64,000 nt of DNA from DAHUXN01 sp963811805 (lineage in GTDB: Bacteria > Acidobacteriota > Terriglobia > Acidiferrales > UBA7541), in contig CAWESU010000001.1 of NCBI GenBank assembly GCA_963811805.1, positions 992,001 through 1,056,000 on the forward strand, written 5' to 3'. Positions 1-9,282 of this stretch are shown here, in pieces. The position numbers and the translations under genes are program-made. Below the pieces are notes generated by a model that saw only the letters and a program-made list of their open reading frames with translations, was not told where the DNA came from and made no database searches. The first letter of the stretch is position 1, and the number at the start of each line of letters is the position of its first letter.

Positions 1-358
1 AAAGGTCCATCACCGTGTCCGAGCCGTAATGGACGGAGCGGTGCAGTTTCTCAAGCTCTTCGTCGATGTTCGAGGTGGTTGCGGAATTGCCGATGTTGGC
101 GTTGATTTTGCATTTGAAGGCCACGCCGATGCCCATAGGCTCGAGATTGCGGTGATTGATGTTCGCGGGAATGATGGCGCGGCCGCGCGCGACTTCGTCG
201 CGCACCAATTCGGACGCGATTTTTTCGCGCTTGGCGACGTACTCCATTTCCTCGGTGATGATGCCAAGGCGCGCATAATGCATCTGCGAAACGTTGCGGC
301 TGCCGTTTACGCCCGCGGTTGCAAGCCGCTTTTCAATCCATGCATCTCTCAACGCCAT
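1..358 (-). CDS. thiC: phosphomethylpyrimidine synthase ThiC, N-terminal part (cut by window edge)
   Basis: ThiC converts aminoimidazole ribotide to hydroxymethylpyrimidine phosphate in thiamine synthesis, using a 4Fe-4S radical-SAM mechanism. Reading the minus strand from the ATG at 358 gives MALRDAWIEKR, then the family block MHYARLGIITEEMEYVA, then RAIIPANINH, INANIGNSA and a terminal GSDTVMDL at the edge. The catalytic C-terminal cysteine motif lies outside the window. The start is supported by a GGAG Shine-Dalgarno core about 13 bases upstream. The N-terminus is short, as in the compact ThiC form. I looked upstream for a TPP riboswitch and found no convincing thi-box. Confidence 0.93.
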   Translation of the reverse strand, partial: MALRDAWIEKRLATAGVNGSRNVSQMHYARLGIITEEMEYVAKREKIASELVRDEVARGRAIIPANINHRNLEPMGIGVAFKCKINANIGNSATTSNIDEELEKLHRSVHYGSDTVMDL

Positions 359-490
359 GTTTTTTTTCTCCTACCCCAACTACGAAAGGACTTTTTCCGA
401 GGCGATGATTCACTCGCTCTTTGCAAGGATCATTCCGCGTTCATTATCGCATCGCTGCGCAGCGACGGCAATGCGAAGCACACCGATAGC

Positions 491-1123
491 CTAGAGGCTC
501 TTGCGCCGGCGTTTGTGCCACTCCTCCGCGGTGATTTCCCAGATTCCTCCGGGGAGGCGGCCGCAGACGTAGTCGCGCTCTTCGGCGGCGATCATGCGCA
601 TACCCTGCTTTTCAGAAATGCGGCGCGAAGCCGCGTTCTCGGTGGCCTTCGGCGCGCGCAGCACCGGAAACTTGAGCACGTTGAACCAATAGTCAGTGAC
701 CGCGTCGCACGCTTCGCTCATCAGCCCGCGGCCTTGCCACGGCAAGCCCATCCAGAAGCCGCGATTTTCCTTTTCGCTCTTCATCAGACTGATGAAGCCG
801 ATCATTTGATCCGCCGCGGTTTTCAGCCGCAGCGTCCAGTGCCAAGCCTCGCCGCGCTCCATGCCCGGAAGCGCCATATCGCGGACATATTGCAAGGCGC
901 CGTCGCCCGGATACGGCCAAGGGATGCGGTTGGCCAAGTAGCGCACAATCTGCCAGTGCGGAAAGAGAATTTGGATTTGCTCAGAGTCGGCAAGCTCGAG
1001 TGGGCGCAGCAGCAGGTGCGGCGTTTCAAGCGCCTGCGTTTTGTGCGCTAACTTCTTTGCGGGGCGCGCCGACTGCTGCGTTCTTCGCCCGGCGCGCGCC
1101 GTTTTCTTTGCGTGCTTCTTCAC
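491..1123 (-). CDS. GNAT-family N-acetyltransferase (RimJ/RimL-like)
   Basis: The 210-residue product has a lysine/arginine-rich N-terminal tail (about 30 residues), then a GNAT fold beginning TPHLLLRPLELADSEQI. It includes WHWTLRLK, the acetyl-CoA-binding GLPWQGRGLMSEAC segment and a late ENAASRRISEKQGM helix. This arrangement is typical of RimJ/RimL-type enzymes that acetylate protein N-termini or small amines; the substrate cannot be told. The GTG start at 1123 overlaps the TGA stop of the upstream DUF255 gene as GTGA, so the two are probably translationally coupled. A longer reading to 1507 exists but lies wholly inside the upstream gene, and I rejected it. Confidence 0.85.
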   Translation of the reverse strand: MKKHAKKTARAGRRTQQSARPAKKLAHKTQALETPHLLLRPLELADSEQIQILFPHWQIVRYLANRIPWPYPGDGALQYVRDMALPGMERGEAWHWTLRLKTAADQMIGFISLMKSEKENRGFWMGLPWQGRGLMSEACDAVTDYWFNVLKFPVLRAPKATENAASRRISEKQGMRMIAAEERDYVCGRLPGGIWEITAEEWHKRRRKSL

Positions 1124-3267
1124 TGCGCCGCCGCTTGCAGATCTGCGCCCACCAGCGCTGCGATCAGCTTTTCCGGCTCGCTCACTGGCGGATAACAGGA
1201 AGTTCCAGCGCATACAATCGCCTGAGCAGCGCCGGCGTCGAGATGGGGAATGGTTTCTGTGAGCGCAGGCGCGAGAGCGTTCACTGCGGCCATTTCCGGA
1301 GTGATGCGCAAGACGGCTTTCCCGAAGCGGTACACAGAGTTCGCGGCGGCTTCGAGGGCGGCCGCTCTTGCGTCGCTCGGCGCGCCGGTGACAACCACTT
1401 GCATGGTGTGGCGAGAGTGCAGGAGCGCAGCGAGGCCATAGGTGGCGGCGAACATTCCATACTGCGGGGCAATTCCTGCAAAGGCTTCGAGAGTGAGACG
1501 CGCCCAATCGTGGTACTTCGCGTTGCCGGTCAAGGCGTAGAGCCGGTCGAGAACAATCGCGGCGGCGGAATTGGTTCCCGGCGTGGGCGAATCCTGAAAG
1601 GGTTTGCGCCGCACGTCGAGGCCGCCCATCGGGGCCGCGTCGAAAGCGCGGTCGAAAAATCCGCCACGGTCGGCGTCGCCATATTTTTCGATGGCCCGGA
1701 GCAAGGTGCGCTCGGCAAGAGAAAAGTAGCGGCGGTCGAGCGTGGATTCATAGGCATCGAGCAGCGCGGCGGCCATGAAAATCTCGTCGTCGAGCATGCC
1801 CTCGATTTTTTCTCCGCCGACGCGATGCTGGAAGCCTCGCGCCTCGTCCCATGCTTGCGCAAGGATGAGGTTAATCGTCTGCAGAGCGAATTCACGGCAA
1901 TCGTTGCGGCCGAGGACGCGCGCAGCCTCCAAAAAAGCCGATGCGAACATGGCGTTCCAACTGACGTAAATGGTGCGGTCCACCGCGGGCGCTTGTCGCG
2001 CCGCGCGCGCGGCCAGCATTTTGCCCTTCGCGCGGGCAATGATGAGGCGCACATCGCTTTCGGTCGAGCCGGTGCTGCGGGCGATTTCCGCGGCGCTCGA
2101 GGCGACCCATAGGACATTTTTCGCCGGGTTGTGATGCATCTCGCCGACGGGTTCGACGTCGTAATACTCCTCCATCACGCGCGCTTCGTCCGGCGTGAGT
2201 GCCGCGCGCAGTTCGTGCTGCGTCCAGGTGAAATAATCGCCATCGTCGTCGAGCGAGATGTCTGCGTCCAGGCTGGCGTAGAATCCGCCCCGCTGGCGGT
2301 CGCTTAACACCTCGAAGCCCCAGGCGATGATTCCTTCCGCTATTTCGCGAAAGAGCTGTGCCGCGCCCGTGTCGTCCATTCCACGCATCGCGGAAGTGTT
2401 CGCGACTTGAAACGCGTGCAAGTAATTCCGCAGTAGCTCGGAGTTGTCATAGGACATTTTTTCAAAGTGCGGCACACACCAGCGCTCATCGACGGAATAA
2501 CGATGAAATCCGCCGCCGAGCTGATCGTAAACGCCGCCCCGCGCCATCTTGGTGAGAGTTTGCGTCGCCACTCCGAGCATTTTGGCGTCACGCGCCGATT
2601 GACCGAGTTCGAGCAATAAATCGATTGCCGCTGGATGCGGAAATTTCGGCGCGTGGCCGAAGCCGCCATTGCGCGCGTCAAATTTGTCCACAATTGACTC
2701 AGCCATCGCCTGGACAATTCCGTCGTCGAATGGGGCGCGCGCGTTCGGAAAATTTTCGGATTGGCGAACGGCGTCCTCGAGCGCGGCTGCCGAGCCGTCA
2801 ATTTCAGCGCGCTTCGAGCGAAACGCTTCCGCGGCGGCCACTAAGATTCGCTTGAAACCCGGGCGGCCCATAGCGTCTTCCGGCGGGAAATATGTCCCGC
2901 CGAAAAATGGTTTGCCGTCGGGCGTGAGAAATGCGGTGAGCGGCCAGCCGCCCTGGCCGGAAATGGCGCTCACGGCAGCCTGATAGCGCGAATCGACATC
3001 GGGTCGTTCGTCGCGGTCGACCTTTACGGCGACATAGAATTCATTGATGAGCGCGGCGATTTCAGGATTTTCGTAACTTTCGCGGTCGATGACGTGGCAC
3101 CAGTGGCACCAAACCGCGCCAATATCGAGGAGAATCGGCTTCGATTCCGCGCGCGCCCTCGCGAAAGCGGCCTCGCCCCATTCGTGCCAGTCGACCGGCT
3201 GATGCGAGGCGGAGCGCAGATAGGGGCTTGCGGAATTCTTCAGCCGGTTTGTAGCGCCGTCGCTCAT
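1120..3267 (-). CDS. thioredoxin-domain protein, DUF255/YyaL (spermatogenesis-associated protein 20-like)
   Basis: This 715-residue protein matches the YyaL/SSP411 family in length and order. It has an N-terminal thioredoxin-like DUF255 domain (NSASPYLRSASHQPVDWHEW, the AVWCHWCHVID redox-like motif near residues 51-61, GGWPLTAFLTPDGKPFFGGT) followed by an alpha/alpha-barrel six-hairpin domain similar to N-acylglucosamine epimerase folds (GGFHRYSVDERWCVPHFEKM). The biochemical role of the family is not established. AGAAGGA lies about 6 bases before the ATG. The stop overlaps the start of the GNAT gene. Confidence 0.92.
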   Translation of the reverse strand: MSDGATNRLKNSASPYLRSASHQPVDWHEWGEAAFARARAESKPILLDIGAVWCHWCHVIDRESYENPEIAALINEFYVAVKVDRDERPDVDSRYQAAVSAISGQGGWPLTAFLTPDGKPFFGGTYFPPEDAMGRPGFKRILVAAAEAFRSKRAEIDGSAAALEDAVRQSENFPNARAPFDDGIVQAMAESIVDKFDARNGGFGHAPKFPHPAAIDLLLELGQSARDAKMLGVATQTLTKMARGGVYDQLGGGFHRYSVDERWCVPHFEKMSYDNSELLRNYLHAFQVANTSAMRGMDDTGAAQLFREIAEGIIAWGFEVLSDRQRGGFYASLDADISLDDDGDYFTWTQHELRAALTPDEARVMEEYYDVEPVGEMHHNPAKNVLWVASSAAEIARSTGSTESDVRLIIARAKGKMLAARAARQAPAVDRTIYVSWNAMFASAFLEAARVLGRNDCREFALQTINLILAQAWDEARGFQHRVGGEKIEGMLDDEIFMAAALLDAYESTLDRRYFSLAERTLLRAIEKYGDADRGGFFDRAFDAAPMGGLDVRRKPFQDSPTPGTNSAAAIVLDRLYALTGNAKYHDWARLTLEAFAGIAPQYGMFAATYGLAALLHSRHTMQVVVTGAPSDARAAALEAAANSVYRFGKAVLRITPEMAAVNALAPALTETIPHLDAGAAQAIVCAGTSCYPPVSEPEKLIAALVGADLQAAAQ

Positions 3268-3329
3268 AGAATCCTTCTTCGTGAATATTTACCGTGGCGG
3301 GAACATTGCGGCAGGCGATGGCTCGCGCG

Positions 3330-3776
3330 CTATTGGATCGGGTTGCGATAATCCGCGTCGCGCGGGTCAATCGGTTTGCGTCCCGCGAATCCTTCATCCT
3401 GGCGGTGATAAAAGCGAATGCGATCTTCACCGACACGCCAGCAGTAATAAATGTCCTCGTTATTGAGGCGAGCCGGAAAATCCAGCAGGCCGACGTCCAG
3501 ATCTTTTACCACGCAGCCGGTGGAATGGATTTTCTCGAGCGCCGAGGCAATGGAGCTCTCCAGATTATTCTGCTCCAGGCGCTGCTGGCCGGCTTGCTGA
3601 TAATCAAAGCGCATTCCGCCGGACAATTGAATGCGCGTAGCCAGCTCGGTCATTTTCTCGTCGATGGCTTTGGCGCGGCGGCGCGCTTCCATGGCTTCCA
3701 GCAGTACTGGCTCGAGCTCAGCACGCGTGCGCTCCGCTTCGGTGAGGTTGAAGAGTCTCTGCTCGTCGTCGCCCAT
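3330..3776 (-). CDS. DUF2203 family protein
   Basis: The 148-residue product starts MGDDEQRLFNLTEAER, followed by a long helical region and a C-terminal beta portion (GCVVKDLDVGLLDFPA, YYCWRVGEDRIRFYH). This is the pattern of DUF2203 proteins, small cytoplasmic proteins of unknown function. The ATG at 3776 lies 8 bases after the moaA stop, so the two genes probably form an operon. The gap is filled by a perfect inverted repeat (GGGGGTT/AACCCCC) that overlaps the moaA stop codon and would place a hairpin right at this start. Confidence 0.85.
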   Translation of the reverse strand: MGDDEQRLFNLTEAERTRAELEPVLLEAMEARRRAKAIDEKMTELATRIQLSGGMRFDYQQAGQQRLEQNNLESSIASALEKIHSTGCVVKDLDVGLLDFPARLNNEDIYYCWRVGEDRIRFYHRQDEGFAGRKPIDPRDADYRNPIQ

Positions 3777-3793
3777 GGGGGTTCTTAACCCCC
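3777..3793 (-). promoter_or_regulatory. perfect hairpin between moaA stop and DUF2203 start
   Basis: GGGGGTT, a CTT loop and AACCCCC form a 7-bp perfect stem. It covers the moaA stop codon (3785-3787) and ends one base before the DUF2203 ATG. In mRNA it would occlude the expected ribosome-binding site of the second gene. A role in coupling or mRNA processing is inference. Confidence 0.5.
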
Positions 3794-4783
3794 AATATAA
3801 ACCATTGTGCGGGAAGGCGGCACAAAATCCGGCTCGTTGATCCTGTGGCCGGCCTCCTTCTGCATGACGATGCTGCGAATCTCCTCCGCGATTTCGGTAT
3901 CGTCCGCGCCGCCGCGCAACAAACCGCGCAAGTCGTGGTCGTCCTTGCTGAAAAGGCAAGTGCGCAGCTTGCCGTCGGCCGTGAGACGAATGCGCGAGCA
4001 GAAACCGCAAAACGGCTGGGTGACAGGAGCGATCAATCCGATTTCGCCGCCTCCGTCGGCGAAGCGATACTTGCGCGCGGTTTCGCTGCGTTCGTGCGCC
4101 ACGGGCACCAGAGGCCAGCGCGCTTCGATGCGGCTTTTGACTTCCGCTGCAGGGACCATCAGTTCGCGCGTCCAGGCGCGATCGGCGTCGAGCGGCATGA
4201 ATTCGATGAAGCGCATGATCAAATCGCGCTCCCGAGCGAATTCCGCGAAACTCTCGACTTCATCGTCGTTGATTCCGCGCACAAGGACGGCGTTCACTTT
4301 CACCGGACGCAGCGGCGATGCTTGCGCGGCGTCGATCCCTGCCATGACGCGGTCAAACGAACGGGTCCGAGTGATTTTCTCGAATTTGGCGCGATCGAGC
4401 GAATCCAAACTGATGTTGATGCGGTCGAGTCCGGCGTCAACAAGGCGGTCGCAGCGCTCGGTGAGCGATTGACCATTGGTGGTGAGCGACAAGTCCGGCA
4501 CGCCCATCGCGCGCAACGACGAGATGAACTCCTCGACGCCCGGGCGCACCAGCGGCTCTCCGCCGGTGACGCGCACTTTGCGGATCCCCAGGCTCACCAA
4601 AATGCGCGCGAGACGTTCGAGCTCGTCCCAGGAGAGGAGTTTATGCTCGGCCATATGATTTTCGGGGTCCGCAGAACGACAATAGACACACCGAAAATTG
4701 CACCGATCGGTGACAGAGATTCGCAGATCGGTGATCTGCCGCCCGAATTTATCGGCTAGCACGCCGTTTTCGTTGTGACCCAT
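3785..4783 (-). CDS. moaA: GTP 3',8-cyclase MoaA
   Basis: MoaA is a radical-SAM enzyme that, with MoaC, makes cyclic pyranopterin monophosphate in molybdenum cofactor synthesis. The 332-residue protein shows the first cluster motif CNFRCVYC near residues 28-35, KVRVTGGEPLVRP, the second cluster region CGFCSRIRLTADGKLRTC and the C-terminal double glycine (MVYIGG) needed for activity. It is a full-length family member. It heads an apparent two-gene unit with DUF2203. Other molybdenum-linked genes (Mop domain, molybdopterin-fold protein) sit near 33.5 kb. Confidence 0.95.
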   Translation of the reverse strand: MGHNENGVLADKFGRQITDLRISVTDRCNFRCVYCRSADPENHMAEHKLLSWDELERLARILVSLGIRKVRVTGGEPLVRPGVEEFISSLRAMGVPDLSLTTNGQSLTERCDRLVDAGLDRINISLDSLDRAKFEKITRTRSFDRVMAGIDAAQASPLRPVKVNAVLVRGINDDEVESFAEFARERDLIMRFIEFMPLDADRAWTRELMVPAAEVKSRIEARWPLVPVAHERSETARKYRFADGGGEIGLIAPVTQPFCGFCSRIRLTADGKLRTCLFSKDDHDLRGLLRGGADDTEIAEEIRSIVMQKEAGHRINEPDFVPPSRTMVYIGG

Positions 4784-5197
4784 GTCTGAATTTAGAGCGT
4801 GCAGATAAGGCTCCCAAAATAAAAATGCCCAACTCCGGGAATTGGAATCGGGCAGAAAAACCGGCGCACGCTAAGCGTACGGGTTTCTCCTTTCCAAATC
4901 ACGGATGGCTCGAGCAAGCCGCAATCAGCGCGGCTCGATCAGGCTTACGTGAAGGGAGGCGCGGGAGTTTTCTCCGGCGCCCTGAACGCAAGCAAGAATT
5001 GAATCTCGCATGCGCCTCCAGCGCTTTTCGAGCGATGGAATCGTCCTCGGGCCGTTGGTTTTTTCTCCGGTAGGCCGCGAGAATCGGAGTCCAGCCCAGT
5101 CTACGCCGGTTTCCTCCCCACAGCAATTCACGGGGACGGAAACCGTGGTAGCCGGCGCTGATAGCGCGGGGAACGGTTATGGTAGAGTTGCGGGCCG
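4784..5197. other. intergenic region between divergent moaA and oxidoreductase; structured
   Basis: No gene was found. On the minus strand, reading towards moaA, there is an imperfect hairpin at about 4855-4890 (AAACCCG/CGGTTT arms), then a GCCCGA.../...TTGGGC hairpin (about 4829-4857) directly followed by TTTTTATTTT, which looks like an intrinsic terminator or attenuator in the moaA leader. A further strong hairpin (GCGC and GGAG arms around a TTTT loop) lies at about 4953-4985. I could not match these to a molybdenum-cofactor riboswitch consensus from memory. Confidence 0.4.
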
Positions 5198-6376
5198 ATG
5201 CGCATCTTCGTCCTCGGCGTTGGCGGTACTGGCTCGCTGCTGGCTGAACTTCTCGCCCGCCAGGGTCACACGGTGTGGTGCGGCGACCGGGATGTCGAAC
5301 GGGCGCGCCGCTTTCTTGGGAGGAAAAGCGAGATCGAGGTTCGCGAAGCCAATGCGCGCAACCTGTGGTCCATCGTGCGTGCCGCGCGAAGTTGCCATCT
5401 GCTGGCCAATTGCGCGCCCGCCATCTACAACGAAGTGGTGCTGCGCGCGGCGCTGCGCTTGCGGGTCCATTACCTGGATCTGAATTCGCGGCTCACGCGG
5501 AATCCATTCAAGCCGGAACAGCTCGCCTACCATCGCCGGTTCGTCCAGAAGAATCGTGCGGCGGTGATCAATGCGGGGATCGCGCCTGGGCTCACGAATC
5601 TGCTGGCGCGGCGTGGCGCGGAGCTTCTGGATTCGGTCGAGAGCATCCAGTTCCGGCTTTGTGAAGACACGGAGAGCCGCGACCCTGTTTCCACGTGGTC
5701 TCCGGAGGCGGCATTCGATGAAGCCACATCGCGGCCGCGCGTGTATCGGGCAGGACGGTTTGCGTTCGGCAAGAAGTTCGGCCAGAGGGAGAAATTCCGC
5801 TTCCCGCCGCCCATCGGAGAGATACCGGTCTACCTGGCAGCGCAGGACGAAGTGTGCACCATCGCTACGAACGTTCCACTGAGGGATGCGGACGCCAAGA
5901 TCGGCGGAAACGACGTGGAACAGCTGCGCCGGTGGCAGCGGCGCGGCCGGCTGAACCGGTCTCGCGGCATTGTCAGCAAGCGCTTTCCGAAGACGCCAAC
6001 GCCGCGGCAAGTGGCCGCTCTGATTCGCCGCGGAATTCTGGAGAATGCGCGCTTCGCAGTAGCCGTGCTGGTGCGCGGCGCGAAACATGGGCCGAAGGAT
6101 GACCTGCCGTTGCTGGTCCGATGGGACGCGGCCGTGCCTTCTCTTTACCAGCTGCGCCGATCTGGGATGACGACCACGCCGATCTCTTACGCTACGGCGC
6201 ACGTCGCCGCGCTATTCATCAAACATTTTCCGCGCGACCAGGCTGGCGTCTTTTCTCCGGAAGAACTTCCGGTAGAAACGCGGCGTGCCATCGTGAGCGA
6301 AGCCAGAGGACGCGGGATCCGCACCACGCTGAAGATCACTCCACTCAAACGAACCGAGCACGATGAGGAATACTAG
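5198..6376 (+). CDS. saccharopine dehydrogenase-like NAD(P)-binding oxidoreductase
   Basis: The 392-residue protein opens with a Rossmann motif (MRIFVLGVGGTGSLLAELLA), then NARNLWSIVRAARSCHLLANCAPAIYN and VHYLDLN, the layout of the saccharopine dehydrogenase NADP-binding superfamily. The middle contains NAGIAPGLTNLLARRGAEL, as in SDH-type carboxynorspermidine or lysine-pathway homologues. The exact substrate is not evident. The start follows the divergent gap to moaA. Its 3' end is 9 bases from the stop of the convergent antiporter gene, with no terminator visible. Confidence 0.8.
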   Translation: MRIFVLGVGGTGSLLAELLARQGHTVWCGDRDVERARRFLGRKSEIEVREANARNLWSIVRAARSCHLLANCAPAIYNEVVLRAALRLRVHYLDLNSRLTRNPFKPEQLAYHRRFVQKNRAAVINAGIAPGLTNLLARRGAELLDSVESIQFRLCEDTESRDPVSTWSPEAAFDEATSRPRVYRAGRFAFGKKFGQREKFRFPPPIGEIPVYLAAQDEVCTIATNVPLRDADAKIGGNDVEQLRRWQRRGRLNRSRGIVSKRFPKTPTPRQVAALIRRGILENARFAVAVLVRGAKHGPKDDLPLLVRWDAAVPSLYQLRRSGMTTTPISYATAHVAALFIKHFPRDQAGVFSPEELPVETRRAIVSEARGRGIRTTLKITPLKRTEHDEEY

Positions 6377-6385
6377 CGGTGCGGG

Positions 6386-7636
6386 TCAATCCGCGGCGTC
6401 CCCGCTGAGTCCCACGGTGAGCGCGGCTCCTTGTTCTGCGGGCAGCCGCTCGTACGCTTTCTTCAGCAGGATCGGCGTGGCAATCGTCGTCACCACGGCC
6501 ATCAAAACGAGCACCGTAAACAATTCGTTTCCAATGAATGCGTTGGACAGGGCGACATTCGCGATTACCAGCTCCATGATGCCGCGCCCGTTCAATCCAA
6601 TTCCCAGCGCCCAACTTTGCCTTTCACTCATGCCGGCAAGCCGGCCACCAATGTAGCCTCCCGCAATTTTGGCAACAAACGCGACCACCAACACGGCCAC
6701 GACGAGCTTCCAATTTCGCAGGCTGGAGGCATCGAACTCCAACCCAATGGCCGCAAAGAAGATCGGCCCCAGGAATCCCATGGTCACGTTCGAGGCGGTC
6801 TTCCGTACTTCCTCGAAGTTGGCCTTTCCCAATACCGCGTGGCTGAGGAGCATCGATCCGAAGAATGCTCCCACGATGAAATGCAGCCCGAGCAACTCAG
6901 AAAGGCTGGCAAAGGCAATCACAAAAAGCAGCACCACAGCAAACAACGACTCTTTTCCTTTGAGTTTCACGAGCAACGGGTCAATCAAATTGCGGGAACG
7001 GCGGAAGCGCCCCGGCGTGTATTTCTTGATCACCCGCGACACGATAATGATCGCTGCCATGAACACGAGTGCCTTCACCAGCGCCAATCCCACAGAGGTA
7101 AGCAGGGTGCGCGATATCGGTCCATGTGCTTTGACGCCGAGAATGACACCGAGCAAGAGCAGCGAGGCGACGTCGTTCATCACGGCGGCGGAAACAATCC
7201 TCTGGCCGATGTCCGTGTGCAGCTTGTCCAGATCCATCAGAATTCGCACGCTGACCGGAAGAGCGGTGATGGCGATACACAGGCCGAGGAAGACCATCTG
7301 GGTCGGCCCCATACGAAACGCGTAGCCCACCAAAATTCCCAGCGCGAGAGGAATTATGAATCCGGCCAGCCCGACCAACGCACCGCGGCCGCGGAAGGCC
7401 TTCCACAGAGCGCCGAGATCCATTTCCATTCCGACCAGAAACACCAGCAGAAAGACGCCCAGGTCGGCGATGGCCTTAATTTCCGGGGTGAAGTGAATCA
7501 ACGCTAGGGCGGATGGCCCGAGCAGAACGCCCGCAGCGATCTCTCCGATCATCGCAGGCTGGCCCAGGCGCTCGACCAGTTCTCCGATCATTCGGGAGAC
7601 GATCAAAAGCAAGAGCAATGCTTCGATCAGGGTCAC
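6386..7636 (-). CDS. CPA2-type cation:proton antiporter membrane protein
   Basis: The 416-residue integral membrane protein has roughly 12 hydrophobic segments. It shows the monovalent cation/proton antiporter-2 pattern: GQPAMIGEIAAGVLLGPSAL near the N-terminus, LGVFLLVFLVGMEMDL, ITALPVSVRIL, and the SAAVMNDVASLLLL segment carrying the conserved Asp pair region. No C-terminal RCK/TrkA domain is present, so it resembles a stand-alone Na+ or K+/H+ antiporter rather than full KefB/C. The start is GTG. Confidence 0.88.
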   Translation of the reverse strand: MTLIEALLLLLIVSRMIGELVERLGQPAMIGEIAAGVLLGPSALALIHFTPEIKAIADLGVFLLVFLVGMEMDLGALWKAFRGRGALVGLAGFIIPLALGILVGYAFRMGPTQMVFLGLCIAITALPVSVRILMDLDKLHTDIGQRIVSAAVMNDVASLLLLGVILGVKAHGPISRTLLTSVGLALVKALVFMAAIIIVSRVIKKYTPGRFRRSRNLIDPLLVKLKGKESLFAVVLLFVIAFASLSELLGLHFIVGAFFGSMLLSHAVLGKANFEEVRKTASNVTMGFLGPIFFAAIGLEFDASSLRNWKLVVAVLVVAFVAKIAGGYIGGRLAGMSERQSWALGIGLNGRGIMELVIANVALSNAFIGNELFTVLVLMAVVTTIATPILLKKAYERLPAEQGAALTVGLSGDAAD

Positions 7637-7794
7637 AGAAACTCCGGGTATCGAGGTCGTCAGTTGGGGCCAAGAAGCTAGTCAGGGGGCGGGACATCCT
7701 ATGCTAGCTTGCGGGCAGTATAGCCCACGAGGGACACTGGTCGTCGATAGGGATTTTCCCCTACAGATGTGTGAACAAAAGAAAGGAGATGCGG

Positions 7795-9282
7795 CTATTT
7801 CGGGGCTTGCTGGTTCAAATGAAACTCCGTCCACGGGCCGGCGATCATGTCGCGCAGCTCGGGCGCCTGCCAGTCGTATTGAGGATGAGCGGCGAGAAAT
7901 GGCTTGGCGTAGAAATTTTCGCCGCAGGGGTGGCCGGCACGCGCAATCAGCGTCATCTGTTTCGCCATGCTGCCGTCTGTGACTTTTCCCTGCACGGCGC
8001 CCATCGGATCGAATGGAGCAACGTCCCAGCCCTTGTCGCCTTTCGCGCTGACGTCACCATGCCCGCAGAGAGTGCGGCCGTCGGCGCCTTCCTTTTTCGT
8101 GTACGCGTCGAGGTGATCGGCCTCGAATTTCTCCGCGAGCGCGACGTCGATCCTGCCCTTGTTTTCCTTCATCAGCTCGTCCCAACGCACGTGTCGCGCG
8201 TTCGGCGACATGGTCGGATCGTTCACGTTGTAGGTGGTGTCGAGTTTCGTCACCGTGGGATCGCTGGTGAAGTTTGATCCGACGAAGTAACCGTCTTTCG
8301 TCCGCCAGACTTTATAGGCCTTCAATCCCAACTCGAACTGCGCAATTTCGCCGGTCTTGTTGTCGCCGATGAGCCAGTCATTCGCGTATCCGCCATTGTT
8401 GCCATCCAGCATGATTTTCACGTAGTCGTCGATCGAGCCGGCGTACTGCATGGCCTTGCGCGCGCGCACGAATTCCGGAATGCCGTCCGGCTTCCAACCG
8501 TGAAACGCAGAAATCGTCGTCTCGGTGACCATCAGACCGCCGGAGTTGATGGTGAAGTCGTCATCGCTGACGATCACACCGGGAAACCCGTCGCCGATCA
8601 TGCGATAGCCGTGTTCCGGGACGATGTCGAAAATGACGCGCCAACGTTCGCCGTCCATGTAGCTCGTCCAGTTATTGTGCGCGATGACGATCTGGCCGTC
8701 CTTGGTCCAACTTCCCGTGGCCACGAATGCGCTGCAATGGCCTACGACTTTCCGCCGGGGCGCGTTGGCGACTTTGTGCTGTTTGTCGTACCACGGCGCG
8801 TAATAATCCGGCAGCTCCATGAACGCGTTCAAAGCCACGACATCGTCCAAATCCATTTTCACGCCGCGCGCGTTCAGGCCCGCGACAATGCCTTTCAGTT
8901 CGGCCTGATATTCCGCCTCGATGTGCGGCCAAAGCATGTTGTGCGCCGCGTCGCGGAAGAAATTCCAATTGTGCTTCGCGGTGTGTGTGTCTTCGAGCTT
9001 CACCGCCGCGAAAGCATCTTTGATTTCTGGTGCGAGCAAATAGCCGTGCTGGTAGCCGATTTGGTCGGGCGTGCCTTGGAGGTGCACGTAGGTCCAGCCG
9101 CCCTTCTGGAAGCGGTAGGCGCCGGCGAGGCGTGGGTTTGCGGCCGCCACAGCGGGTTTCGACGCGTGCGCATTCAAGGCAGCGCTGGCGCGCACGCCTT
9201 GCAGCAGCAACGAATACGAAACGACCACGAGCACTGCAAGCGCGAGAGCCGCCGTCAGCCAATGCCACCGCCTGGAATCCAT
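7795..9282 (-). CDS. exported C45-type Ntn-hydrolase (acyltransferase / phospholipase B-like)
   Basis: The 495-residue protein has an N-terminal signal-anchor (WLTAALALAVLVVVSYSLLL), then WTYVHLQGTPDQIGYQHGYL, the signature opening of C45 acyl-transferase-like peptidases and phospholipase B-like proteins. The probable nucleophile is the Cys in KVVGHCSAFVATG near residue 185, followed by IVIAHNNW. In this family that Cys becomes N-terminal after autocleavage, so the precursor should be processed into two chains. The start is backed by AGGGGG upstream. The substrate is unknown; amide or ester hydrolysis in the periplasm is inferred. Confidence 0.82.
   Translation of the reverse strand: MDSRRWHWLTAALALAVLVVVSYSLLLQGVRASAALNAHASKPAVAAANPRLAGAYRFQKGGWTYVHLQGTPDQIGYQHGYLLAPEIKDAFAAVKLEDTHTAKHNWNFFRDAAHNMLWPHIEAEYQAELKGIVAGLNARGVKMDLDDVVALNAFMELPDYYAPWYDKQHKVANAPRRKVVGHCSAFVATGSWTKDGQIVIAHNNWTSYMDGERWRVIFDIVPEHGYRMIGDGFPGVIVSDDDFTINSGGLMVTETTISAFHGWKPDGIPEFVRARKAMQYAGSIDDYVKIMLDGNNGGYANDWLIGDNKTGEIAQFELGLKAYKVWRTKDGYFVGSNFTSDPTVTKLDTTYNVNDPTMSPNARHVRWDELMKENKGRIDVALAEKFEADHLDAYTKKEGADGRTLCGHGDVSAKGDKGWDVAPFDPMGAVQGKVTDGSMAKQMTLIARAGHPCGENFYAKPFLAAHPQYDWQAPELRDMIAGPWTEFHLNQQAPK

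Noticed and set aside
359..490. TPP riboswitch upstream of thiC
   Set aside because: The conserved CUGAGA and thi-box segments were not found in the leader.
29..1051. Long plus-strand frame
   Set aside because: It is antisense to thiC and the GNAT gene, which have clear family motifs.
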